A stretch of DNA of 7,292 bases from Phycisphaerales bacterium (GCA_030612785.1 JAUWNF010000162.1:1-7292), one strand, 5' to 3'; shown: positions 1-6,068, counted from the stretch's first letter. The notes: generated by a model from the sequence alone, not told the origin. A program made the numbers and translations.

Positions 1-23
1 CCAAGGCGCCTGGTGACCGCGCC

Positions 24-752
24 TCAAGTCTGGCACAGCACGATCAGATTGTACGCAGCGTGAGTGCCTGCCGCCGGACCGTAACCCCGCACGACGAAGA
101 TGGTCCCCAGGTAAAGGCCCGCCAGCGTCCGGAACAAAAACTGTCCCGCATCAAACGGGTCACGACCCACTGGCTGATGATGGTGCCCGGCGAACGCCAG
201 AGCGGAGACGAGAACCGCAAGTGGGAGCACTACGGCGGTTGGGCGTCCCAGCAGGTCCGTGCCTAGTATCGAGATTACCGAAATCAGAATGAGCCGAAAG
301 ACCAGTTCTTCGTAAATGCCGGCGCCAACGCCCAAGGCCACCTCGCCCAGCGCGCCGGGCGCCGCATCACTACCCGCCAGCGTAACCCAACGCTGGAAGA
401 ACAGCAGTGGGATTGCCAGGGCGAGCGATTCGACGTACATGAAACCCACCACCGAGGCGCGGACCCGCCACGGCTGCCGCGACATAATATGCGTGCTCAA
501 CAGGATGGCGACGACCGCCAGGGCGGGCATCAGCACACCGGTCGAGCCGAACAATTGAAAAAAAAGCTGCAGCAGATGAAAGGCGACCACACGGCCCTGC
601 TGTGCCAGCACCGCATGAGAGGAGAGACAAAGCGAGACCGCCTCGGAAAACACGATCAGCGGCAGGAGGAAAACCAGCGTTTCCAAAGGCTTGGCCAGTC
701 CTGGCCGCGGTACGCCACGGGGTTGGGTATTCCTGCCGCCTCGGGTAGTCAT
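24..752 (-). CDS. CPBP family intramembrane glutamic endopeptidase (CAAX protease-like)
   Basis: A 242-residue multi-pass membrane protein. The three signature motifs of the CPBP (type II CAAX prenyl endopeptidase / bacteriocin-processing) family are present in order: EELVFR at about residues 148-153, F-x3-H at 187-191 (FAGHH), and HAAYN at 231-235. The acidic pair and the histidines are the expected active-site residues, so the enzyme looks intact. Hydrophobic segments lie near residues 25-45, 55-88, 103-120, 136-165, 172-190 and 207-222. The first 20 residues are basic and proline-rich, probably a short cytoplasmic tail. The family includes Rce1-like proteases and bacterial membrane proteases whose substrates are mostly unknown; the substrate here cannot be told. 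The start is the only upstream Met before the first membrane segment, and no clear Shine-Dalgarno sequence precedes it. It begins 24 bases after the dprA stop, on the same strand, and may be the last gene of that transcript. Only 23 bases of the window follow its stop. Confidence 0.85.
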   Translation of the reverse strand: MTTRGGRNTQPRGVPRPGLAKPLETLVFLLPLIVFSEAVSLCLSSHAVLAQQGRVVAFHLLQLFFQLFGSTGVLMPALAVVAILLSTHIMSRQPWRVRASVVGFMYVESLALAIPLLFFQRWVTLAGSDAAPGALGEVALGVGAGIYEELVFRLILISVISILGTDLLGRPTAVVLPLAVLVSALAFAGHHHQPVGRDPFDAGQFLFRTLAGLYLGTIFVVRGYGPAAGTHAAYNLIVLCQT

Positions 753-776
753 GGAATCAAGCGCCCCGCCCTTCCC

Positions 777-1970
777 TCAACCGGAATCCGACGGTTGCAC
801 ACACACAAAACGTTGGCCGGGAAGCTCTCGAACCACCCCCCGCAATTGCAGAGAGAGCAGGGTTGACATCACCTTGGGGATCGGCAGGCCGGTCTCGTCG
901 GCCAGGGTCTCCACGCCGGCTCCCTCCACATCCATGGCGTCCCAAATAAGCCGTTGCTCCGGATCAAGGCGTCCCGCCGGCGGGGTTTTGCCCGGCGATT
1001 CCTCCGCTGGTTCGGCGCCACGGAACGGCATCAGCCTGCCAACCTCGCCAAGTTCCTCGAGGATGTCCTCCAGGCACGTAACCAGCTTGGCACCGCTGCC
1101 ACGAATCAAGGCGTTGGTGCCGCCTGCCTCCGGCGAATCGATCCGCCCGGGGATCGCGAACACCTCGCGGTTGTACTCCGTCGCCAGTCGGGCGGTGAGC
1201 AGCGCCCCGCTTCGCCGCGCCGCCTCGACCACCAGAACGCCGAGAGATAGTCCGGCGATGATGCGGTTGCGCGGCTCAAAGTTTCCCGAGTCCGGCGGGG
1301 TGCTCATGGGCAATTCGCTGACCACGGCCCCGGACTGCCGCACGCGCTCGGCCAGGCCTGCATGTTCGGGAGGATACACCTCGGTGAGTCCATTCCCCAG
1401 CACGGCGATGGTTCTCCCGCCCGCCTCCAGCGCGCCGTGCTGGGCGAGTCCGTCGATGCCCCGGGCCAGGCCCGACACGACGGTGAAACCCGCTTGCGCC
1501 AGCAAGCCTCCGAAGCGCCGGGCCTGTTCGGCCCCGTACCGCGTGCAGCGCCGCCGCCCCACGACAGCAACGGCCAGCATATCCTCCCGCAAGATCGAAC
1601 CGCTGACGTACAGACACACCGGTGGATCGGGGAGGTACTTCAGTGCTGCCGGGTAATCCGCATCCTGCTCGCAAATGATGCGGACGCCGCGTTCGGCGGC
1701 GAGTTCCAGTTCGCCGACAATCGCGCCACTATCTCTAACTGCATAGACATCTCTCGCGCGCGCTTCGCCCACCCGCTCCACCCGCGCTAATTCCGCTACG
1801 GGCGCCTCCAACACCCTGTCGATACTGCCGAAGTGCTCGATCAGACGTCGGGCAAGAATGGGCCCGATCCCCCGCGCAGACTTCAACGCGAGGTACTTCC
1901 GCGCCACGGGCGACGCAACGTTGTCAGGCGAGAGGGACATGGTCGTTGTTTCATCCAGTGTGGACAGCAT
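777..1970 (-). CDS. dprA: DNA-processing protein DprA (Smf)
   Basis: DprA binds incoming single-stranded DNA and loads RecA during natural transformation; it is also widespread in bacteria not known to be competent. All three usual parts are present in 397 residues. An N-terminal helix-hairpin-helix-like domain spans about 24-80 (ARGIGPILARRL). The central Rossmann-like domain spans about 105-310, with VVGRRRCTRYG (137-146), SGLARGIDGLAQHGAL (166-181), AVLGNGLTEVYP (189-200), PRNRIIAGLS (233-242) and SGALLTARLA (254-263). A C-terminal winged-helix (DML1-like) domain spans about 335-390. The family normally has Ser in the VGSR position; Arg stands there here. The start is uncertain: the Met at 1970 has no Shine-Dalgarno sequence and an 11-bp inverted repeat ends five bases before it, whereas the Met at 1940 (residue 11) would lose nothing conserved. 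It lies 80 bases downstream of the kinase gene and 24 bases upstream of the CPBP gene, all on one strand, so co-transcription is plausible. The function call is secure. Confidence 0.96.
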   Translation of the reverse strand: MLSTLDETTTMSLSPDNVASPVARKYLALKSARGIGPILARRLIEHFGSIDRVLEAPVAELARVERVGEARARDVYAVRDSGAIVGELELAAERGVRIICEQDADYPAALKYLPDPPVCLYVSGSILREDMLAVAVVGRRRCTRYGAEQARRFGGLLAQAGFTVVSGLARGIDGLAQHGALEAGGRTIAVLGNGLTEVYPPEHAGLAERVRQSGAVVSELPMSTPPDSGNFEPRNRIIAGLSLGVLVVEAARRSGALLTARLATEYNREVFAIPGRIDSPEAGGTNALIRGSGAKLVTCLEDILEELGEVGRLMPFRGAEPAEESPGKTPPAGRLDPEQRLIWDAMDVEGAGVETLADETGLPIPKVMSTLLSLQLRGVVRELPGQRFVCVQPSDSG

Positions 1971-1974
1971 AGCA

Positions 1975-2023
1975 CTGCCGGCGACAGCTCACCACCATGA
2001 CGTACCCGGTTCGTCGCCGGCAG
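1975..2023 (-). repeat. 11-bp perfect inverted repeat between the kinase gene and dprA
   Basis: The arms CTGCCGGCGAC (1975-1985) and GTCGCCGGCAG (2013-2023) are perfect complements around a 27-base loop. The hairpin fills most of the 80-base gap after the kinase stop. No T-run follows the stem on the minus strand, so it is not a standard intrinsic terminator. It ends five bases before the upstream candidate dprA start (1970). It could stabilise the 3' end of the sigma-kinase mRNA, attenuate read-through into dprA, or simply be a local palindrome. Confidence 0.55.
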
Positions 2024-2050
2024 AAGTGGTTGGGGCACGCTTGCGGGGTC

Positions 2051-3511
2051 TTAGGGGGTCTCCACGATGGAGCGCGGTGCCTGGGGCCCGACCTCGCCCA
2101 ACTGCTCGCGAATCTGTAGTGTCTTGGCGTAGCTTTCGTCGGCCAAGTCCCAGTCGCCCGCTTCACTGGCCAGCAATTCGATGCCCTCGTGCGCCTGAAT
2201 CAGCTCGCGGCGGATTCGGTTCAGCTCGAAGTTCTGTTCTCGCTCGCGTTCGATGGCCGCCTCGTTGGCTTCCCGCCACATCCTCTCTACGATCGCGGTT
2301 TGTTGGTCCGTCACTCTGTCCAGCCGAATCCGGATAGCGAAGGCGAAACCCATGGTTAGCACAATGAGCCCGTAGGCCGCTATGGCTTCCCGGTATCGAT
2401 GCATCCATTTGCGGAAGCGATACCAGGGTTGGTGGGCCTTGGCTTGGACCAGCAGGCCGGTCTTGTAGTTCCGCAAGTCCTCGTACAGCGCCCGGGCGGT
2501 CTGGTAGCGACGCTCGCGATCGTGTTCGATGGCCCGCAGGGTGATGGCTTCCAACTCGTGCGGAACCTTCGGGTCCACCGCACGAGGGGGCGGAGGTATC
2601 GCCTGGGCCATCTCCAGCGTCGGTTGCTGGGACTTAGTCAACCGGGCCCCTTTGGCCCGCTGACCTACGAGCACTTCATACAGGAGCAAACCCAGCCCGT
2701 ACACGTCCGCCCGAACATCCAAGTCCTCGTGGTTATCGATCTGTTCCGGGGCCATATAAAGCGGCGTGCCCGCAACCCCCAGGGACAGGTTAGGCGGTTC
2801 GGAAATGTCGGTCTCGGTCAAGCGGGCTAACCCGAAGTCCATGACGATCGGTTCGCCGGCGGCGTCCACGCGCACGTTGGTGGGTTTGAGGTCGAGGTGC
2901 ATCACCCCGCGCCGATGGGCATGGCTGACCGCGTCACAAATCTTGCTGAGCAACTCAACCCTTTGACCAAAGGAGAGCCGGGTTTGTTTGACGTATTCGT
3001 CCAGGGTCAACCCCTCGATCCAGGGCATGACAAAATAAGCGTGACCATTGATCTGCCCGTCCGAGCGAATGGTGATGACATTGGGGTGGCGCAGACGGGC
3101 CAACGATTTGATCTCCCGGGCGAAGCGCTCGTTGCCTCCTTCGTTGAGCGACGAGTTGTGGAAGACCTTGACGGCAACTTCTTCCTGACTGGCTTCGTAG
3201 GTGCCGCGATAAACCCGGGCCTGTCCGCCCTCGATGTAGCCCGGGCGGATGTCGAATCCGGGAATCTCCAGTTGATCGGGCAATTCCTCGTCCGGCCCCC
3301 ATCCGGGCCCCACGTCCGCCCCGGTGGTGTCACCGCGGAGCGCACTCTGGATGCCCTCGGCGACTTGCTCGTCCAACTCGAAGCGCTTCCACACGTCGTG
3401 GCACAGGGGACACGCGGCGATGTGACGCAGGATTGGCACCGTTTGCTCGACCGGTATCTCCTGCCGATAGGCCAGGAACATGTCCACCTCGGCAACGCAC
3501 CCGATACCCAT
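2051..3511 (-). CDS. Zinc-finger-containing membrane Ser/Thr protein kinase (PknB-like), partner of the ECF sigma factor
   Basis: A 486-residue Hanks-type kinase. An anti-sigma-like zinc-finger lies at the N-terminus (HIAACPLC: H30, C34, C37). The kinase domain spans about 90-350: glycine loop GGQARVYRG (95-103), VAVK lysine K115, helix-C E133, catalytic loop HLDLKPTN (205-212; D207, K209, N212), DFG (225-227), APE (254-256) and D269 in the DVYGLG segment. All catalytic residues are present, but Leu replaces the usual Arg of HRD. One membrane segment follows at about 376-395. The remaining 90 residues are charged and helical, with one TPR-like unit (GDWDLADESYAKTLQIREQLG), much shorter than the long TPR arrays of many planctomycete relatives. 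The kinase therefore sits inside the cell and the C-terminal part probably outside the cytoplasmic membrane. The Met at 3511 is chosen because GGGAG lies eight bases upstream and it follows the sigma stop by two bases; a longer reading from 3562 would overlap the sigma gene. The likely role is control of the paired sigma factor by phosphorylation or sequestration (inference). Confidence 0.93.
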   Translation of the reverse strand: MGIGCVAEVDMFLAYRQEIPVEQTVPILRHIAACPLCHDVWKRFELDEQVAEGIQSALRGDTTGADVGPGWGPDEELPDQLEIPGFDIRPGYIEGGQARVYRGTYEASQEEVAVKVFHNSSLNEGGNERFAREIKSLARLRHPNVITIRSDGQINGHAYFVMPWIEGLTLDEYVKQTRLSFGQRVELLSKICDAVSHAHRRGVMHLDLKPTNVRVDAAGEPIVMDFGLARLTETDISEPPNLSLGVAGTPLYMAPEQIDNHEDLDVRADVYGLGLLLYEVLVGQRAKGARLTKSQQPTLEMAQAIPPPPRAVDPKVPHELEAITLRAIEHDRERRYQTARALYEDLRNYKTGLLVQAKAHQPWYRFRKWMHRYREAIAAYGLIVLTMGFAFAIRIRLDRVTDQQTAIVERMWREANEAAIEREREQNFELNRIRRELIQAHEGIELLASEAGDWDLADESYAKTLQIREQLGEVGPQAPRSIVETP

Positions 3512-3513
3512 AG

Positions 3514-4119
3514 CTACTTCTCCCACGTGGAGATGAACCGCGGACCGACAGCCCGGAACCATTGGGCGACGGCCCGCCGGCGGTTGTAGACCGTCGAGAC
3601 GCTCATTCCCAGCCGCCGGGCCACTTCAGCTACGGACCTCTTGTGTACCTCGACCAGGAAATAGCACCGCAGATCGCGAGGTGTAAAGGACTGCAGCGCG
3701 TAGCGTAGCAGCGCCGATAGCCGCGCACGCACCCAGATTTCGTCGAAGCGTTGATCGACTTCGCGTACCGCGTCTTCGGCGGCGGGGTCTTCACAGAGGT
3801 CCCAGAACACCGTTTTGGCCTGAACCAGACCGTCGCCGCGCCCCACCTTCCGCCAATGCTCCCGGAGCACGTTCTTGGCGATGCCGCCCATCCAGTCGCG
3901 CAGACGGCCCTTGTCCCGGTGATAGGCACCCGAACGCAATCCGCTGACGGCCTTGTGAATGGTGTCCTGGGTCATGTCCCGGGCGGCGTCTCCGGCGGCC
4001 CCAAGACTGGAGAAGAAACGCTTGAGCATGGGCGAGTATCGGCTGTTGAATATCTCCCACGCCTGCTCGTCCTGAAGACCCGGAAGCCGTGTGAGTAGGG
4101 CCGAGACCGTCGTAAACAT
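3514..4119 (-). CDS. ECF-type RNA polymerase sigma factor (sigma-70 family, kinase-linked planctomycete type)
   Basis: A 201-residue sigma factor with region 2 and region 4 only, the ECF architecture. Region 2 spans about 20-92: EQAWEIFNSRYSPML, then ARDMTQDTIHKAV (the acidic D-x-x-Q-D core-binding segment) and KGRLRDWMGGIAKNVLREH, the segment that recognises the -10 element. Region 4 spans about 130-195, with a helix-turn-helix SVAEVARRLGMSVSTVYNRR at 162-181 that would contact the -35 element. The linker is longer than in minimal ECFs and rich in acidic residues. The start Met is preceded by AGGT seven bases upstream, a weak Shine-Dalgarno sequence, and the alignment with region 2 begins soon after. 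It is followed by the zinc-finger kinase after two bases, which suggests that the kinase is its regulator. Target promoters are unknown. If it autoregulates, its own promoter should lie in 4120-4317, but I could not identify one with confidence. Confidence 0.93.
   Translation of the reverse strand: MFTTVSALLTRLPGLQDEQAWEIFNSRYSPMLKRFFSSLGAAGDAARDMTQDTIHKAVSGLRSGAYHRDKGRLRDWMGGIAKNVLREHWRKVGRGDGLVQAKTVFWDLCEDPAAEDAVREVDQRFDEIWVRARLSALLRYALQSFTPRDLRCYFLVEVHKRSVAEVARRLGMSVSTVYNRRRAVAQWFRAVGPRFISTWEK
3517..3524 (-). promoter_or_regulatory. Ribosome binding site fixing the kinase start
   Basis: On the minus strand GGGAGAAG lies within the last codons of the sigma gene, with GGAG eight bases before the ATG at 3511. 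This favours that ATG over the in-frame Met at 3562, and shows that the kinase is translated from the sigma transcript. Confidence 0.7.
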
Positions 4120-4317
4120 CTTTATTACCTGTACTTATGCCTAGGTGCCGGCGACCGCGTGGCCGGGGGCATTGCCTCCGCATGGCAGCTTGAGCCAGCG
4201 GCCGAAGCTCCGGTGTGCAGGCCCCGGTAGGGCGTCTTGGCCGGTGTAACCAAAAAAACTACGGCGGCAAAGTTCGCTGGAGCGACCCTGCTTCCGATAA
4301 CCGGCTCGGATCATTCA
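4120..4317. other. Intergenic region upstream of the sigma gene
   Basis: No gene is supported in these 198 bases. They should hold the promoter of the sigma-kinase transcript on the minus strand, but no convincing -35/-10 pair is visible, as might be expected if an ECF sigma factor is used. Short complementary arms GCCGGT (4240-4245) and ACCGGC (4300-4305) enclose a smaller hairpin TCGC-TGGA-GCGA (4274-4285) and an A7 run (4252-4258), so the segment could be a structured leader; this is weak evidence. Confidence 0.4.
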
Positions 4318-4471
4318 TGAACGCAGAGACGCTGAGAGCGCAGAGTCTTGCAACCTCAGGGGTTACGGTCTGCACCGGCTCCTATCTTCTGCGCTGCGTG
4401 TAGCACGCCAAGGCTATGGTGTTCACGCATTATCCATTTCTTTCTCTGCGTCCTCTGCGTCTCTGCGTTCA
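4318..4471. repeat. MITE/REP-like element with 28-bp imperfect terminal inverted repeats
   Basis: The left arm 4318-4345 (begins TGAACGCAGAGACGC) and the right arm 4444-4471 (ends GCGTCTCTGCGTTCA) are inverted copies matching at 25 of 28 positions. They enclose 98 bases with no coding potential. Within each arm the unit ACGCAGAG recurs with variation. The GCAGAGACGCAGAG type of sequence is familiar to me as a dispersed non-coding repeat in environmental bacterial genomes, often giving spurious peptides such as LRPLRLCV, which appears here in a plus-strand reading frame. No transposase is encoded, so if it is mobile it moves in trans. It lies between the sigma gene leader and the 3' end of the HDOD gene. 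Confidence 0.75.
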
Positions 4472-4560
4472 ATTCTCTTACCTGATCCCTTCACCGCGAG
4501 TTATCGCCACGTCAGACCGAAGCTGCCACCAAATGCGAACTACTTTGACCTCATACGGCG
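4472..4560. other. Short spacer downstream of the HDOD gene
   Basis: No gene and no clear terminator with a T-run on the minus strand. It holds the 13-mer GAGTTATCGCCAC (4498-4510), which recurs upstream of the HDOD gene at 5599-5611. Confidence 0.4.
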
Positions 4561-5463
4561 TTACGGCTGGAGCAGCTGCGCAATCCGTTCCTTCAATTCC
4601 TCTTCGGTAGAGCCGGACCACATGGGGCAAGAGCACGCCTCGGCGATGTGCGGCAGCTCGACTTGCACGCCGCGTAGCACGGCCACTTCGTCGCTACCTT
4701 GAGCGCGGAGTTTATCGGCGAGGGGCGCGCTACCGCCTTGGTCAGTCTCATAGATCACCGCGTGGACGAGGTCCGCAAGGTAGCACAACGTAGCCAACCT
4801 GTGGTCCCCGGGGCGGTGGTGCAAGCGAATGGCGTTGCCAATCTCTCCGGGCAGTCCCCAATAAGCGGCGATGGCCGCCCCCACGTCCGCGTGGTCGTAG
4901 CCCCAGACCTCGAATTCCTTTTCATGGAGGCGGACATGCTCGCGAGCTTTTGCCGCGAAGAGCTTGTCGTATTCGTGCGGATGGGCTCGTTGGAGGGCCA
5001 GCACGCCAAGATCCTGCAGGAGCGCGGCGACGAAGGCTTCGTCCGGATCGATCTTCTTTTGCTGTGCCGCAATCAGCTTGGCGGCTACGGCGCAAACGAG
5101 GCAGTAGCGCCAGAAGTAGCCGTAGTCGAATGACCTCTCCCGGGAGTCCGGCTGAACGGCAAACAGATGAAGGGCCAGCGCCAGCGAGCGAATCCGCATC
5201 ACGCCCAGATGGGCCACCGCGCGGTCGACGCTCTCAAAACGCGTACCGCGATAGTGCAGGGCCGAGTTGGCCAGACCCAGCACCCGGCCAGACAGCGCGG
5301 GGTCGGTGGCCACCACGGTGGCCACATGCTGCAAACTCGTGAATGGGTCGCCAGCCAACTCCATGATGCGCAAGGTAGCCTGGGGCATGGTAGGCAGGCG
5401 CGCATCCTCGAGGAGGGCCTGTAGTTCCTTGGTAGGTAGCTTGGGCGCAGTGGTTTGGCTCAT
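4561..5463 (-). CDS. HDOD domain-containing signalling protein
   Basis: A 300-residue cytoplasmic protein dominated by an HDOD domain at about 18-215. Recognisable segments are LPTMPQATLRIMELAGDP (23-40), DPALSGRVLGLANSALHYRG (54-73), SVDRAVAHLGVMRIRSLAL (78-96), ALLQDLGVLAL (147-157) and RLHHRP (213-218). HDOD domains are related to HD phosphohydrolases but lack the metal-binding residues; here the HD doublet is QD (150-151), consistent with a non-catalytic, protein-interaction role. Family members act in regulation, often near c-di-GMP, chemotaxis or stress signalling. The C-terminal 80 residues are not a domain I recognise. The start has GGAGAA 9 bases upstream (GGAG at 5473-5476). It is on the same strand as the sigma gene, but 441 bases and a repeat element separate them, so it is probably an independent unit. 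It diverges from nifJ. Confidence 0.92.
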   Translation of the reverse strand: MSQTTAPKLPTKELQALLEDARLPTMPQATLRIMELAGDPFTSLQHVATVVATDPALSGRVLGLANSALHYRGTRFESVDRAVAHLGVMRIRSLALALHLFAVQPDSRERSFDYGYFWRYCLVCAVAAKLIAAQQKKIDPDEAFVAALLQDLGVLALQRAHPHEYDKLFAAKAREHVRLHEKEFEVWGYDHADVGAAIAAYWGLPGEIGNAIRLHHRPGDHRLATLCYLADLVHAVIYETDQGGSAPLADKLRAQGSDEVAVLRGVQVELPHIAEACSCPMWSGSTEEELKERIAQLLQP

Positions 5464-5617
5464 CTTTGGGTTCTCCTACGGCACAACTACCGCGAGACTC
5501 CGCCCCAAGAGGCGTATTCCAGTTACTGATTCATCGGAAAACCGCTCGGGGCATTACAGGCATACGAGGTGGTGTGACGTAAAGTGCGCCCGAGAAAGGA
5601 GTTATCGCCACTAACAA
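5464..5617. other. Leader of the HDOD gene
   Basis: No gene is supported. The Shine-Dalgarno sequence of the HDOD gene (GGAGAA, 5471-5476 on the minus strand) is clear. Weak complementary arms CTCGGG (5545-5550) and CCCGAG (5589-5594) could pair. No convincing promoter was found. Confidence 0.4.
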
Positions 5618-5675
5618 AATGTGGGACCGGCTTTCCAGCCGGTCATGCGACTGGCTAGAACACCTGTCCCACATT
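5618..5675. repeat. REP-like palindromic repeat with alternative hairpins
   Basis: The outer arms AATGTGGGAC (5618-5627) and GTCCCACATT (5666-5675) are perfect complements and extend to 12 of 13 pairs. Inside lie three related eight-base modules: GACCGGCT (5625-5632), AGCCGGTC (5637-5644) and GACTGGCT (5649-5656). The middle module pairs perfectly with the first across TTCC, or with the third across ATGC with one G-U pair, so two hairpins are mutually exclusive. It has no coding potential. The pattern resembles dispersed intergenic palindromes of planctomycete genomes, as I remember them; the copy number cannot be seen here. Confidence 0.7.
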
Positions 5676-6055
5676 CTGTCATGGTCTCCCAATGAGGCTC
5701 GTAGGGGAGTTGCCCCCGGCGAATTGCGTCCCACCGGGTTCGGCCTCGATGATCTGTGTGAATTTCCGCACTAACGGCTCGCGGGTTCCCTCCAAAACGG
5801 GCCGAGACACGTCCTTTGGCTTCGTCTGTTGGGGCCCTTCCGCCCAGGGTTCCCCGCCAGGCGGTGAAATCGTCGTTGTCGCGGCAAATCTCGGACGCGG
5901 GGAGCGGGAAAACGCAAGATTAGGCTTGTTTTGGACCCGCATTTGCCCGAACGTATCGAAGGTTGTAAACCTCAGGTCTCCGGTAATGCTCACAGACCGT
6001 GGGCACCGGTTCTTCACTTGATTGGACGACGGGCTGGTCGCCCCGGCGCATGCGT
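5676..6055. other. Intergenic region upstream of nifJ, with a degenerate repeat
   Basis: No gene is supported in these 380 bases. Reading frames here (plus 5692-6021; a minus frame running into nifJ) have unusual composition and no recognisable domain. Two related segments read on the minus strand, CCAAAACAAGCC (5923-5934) and CCAACAGACGAAGCC (5818-5832), are about 105 bases apart and look like decayed copies of one motif. A weak promoter-like pair TTGTAA (5963-5968) and TAATGC (5984-5989) with 15-base spacing, overlapping an AGGTT-GTA-AACCT dyad (5960-5972), lies about 80 bases before the nifJ start; this is only a possibility. Confidence 0.4.
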
Positions 6056-6060
6056 AAGGA
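6056..6060 (+). promoter_or_regulatory. nifJ: Ribosome binding site of nifJ
   Basis: AAGGA lies eight bases before the ATG at 6069, a good Shine-Dalgarno sequence and spacing. It fixes the start, which also agrees with the N-terminus expected for the family. Confidence 0.75.
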
Positions 6061-6068
6061 AGTGAATC

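Noticed and set aside
691..1656. A 321-codon plus-strand frame opposite dprA
   Set aside because: Ser, Pro and Arg-rich composition with no domain; dprA on the other strand has all family motifs.
1975..2023. Intrinsic terminator after the kinase gene
   Set aside because: The stem is strong, but the 27-base loop is large and no T-run follows it on the minus strand.
3512..3562. A longer kinase reading that starts at 3562
   Set aside because: It would overlap the sigma gene by 49 bases; the start at 3511 has a good ribosome binding site and sits just before the zinc-finger.
2897..3589. A 230-codon plus-strand frame opposite the kinase gene
   Set aside because: Antisense to the glycine loop and catalytic region of an intact kinase; no domain of its own.
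4416..4610. A small plus-strand frame encoding an LRPLRLCV-type peptide
   Set aside because: It arises from the right arm of the terminal-inverted-repeat element and runs into the end of the HDOD gene; this peptide type is a known by-product of such repeats.
5692..6021. A 109-codon plus-strand frame upstream of nifJ
   Set aside because: No domain, no ribosome binding site that I could see, and it overlaps the degenerate repeat segments.
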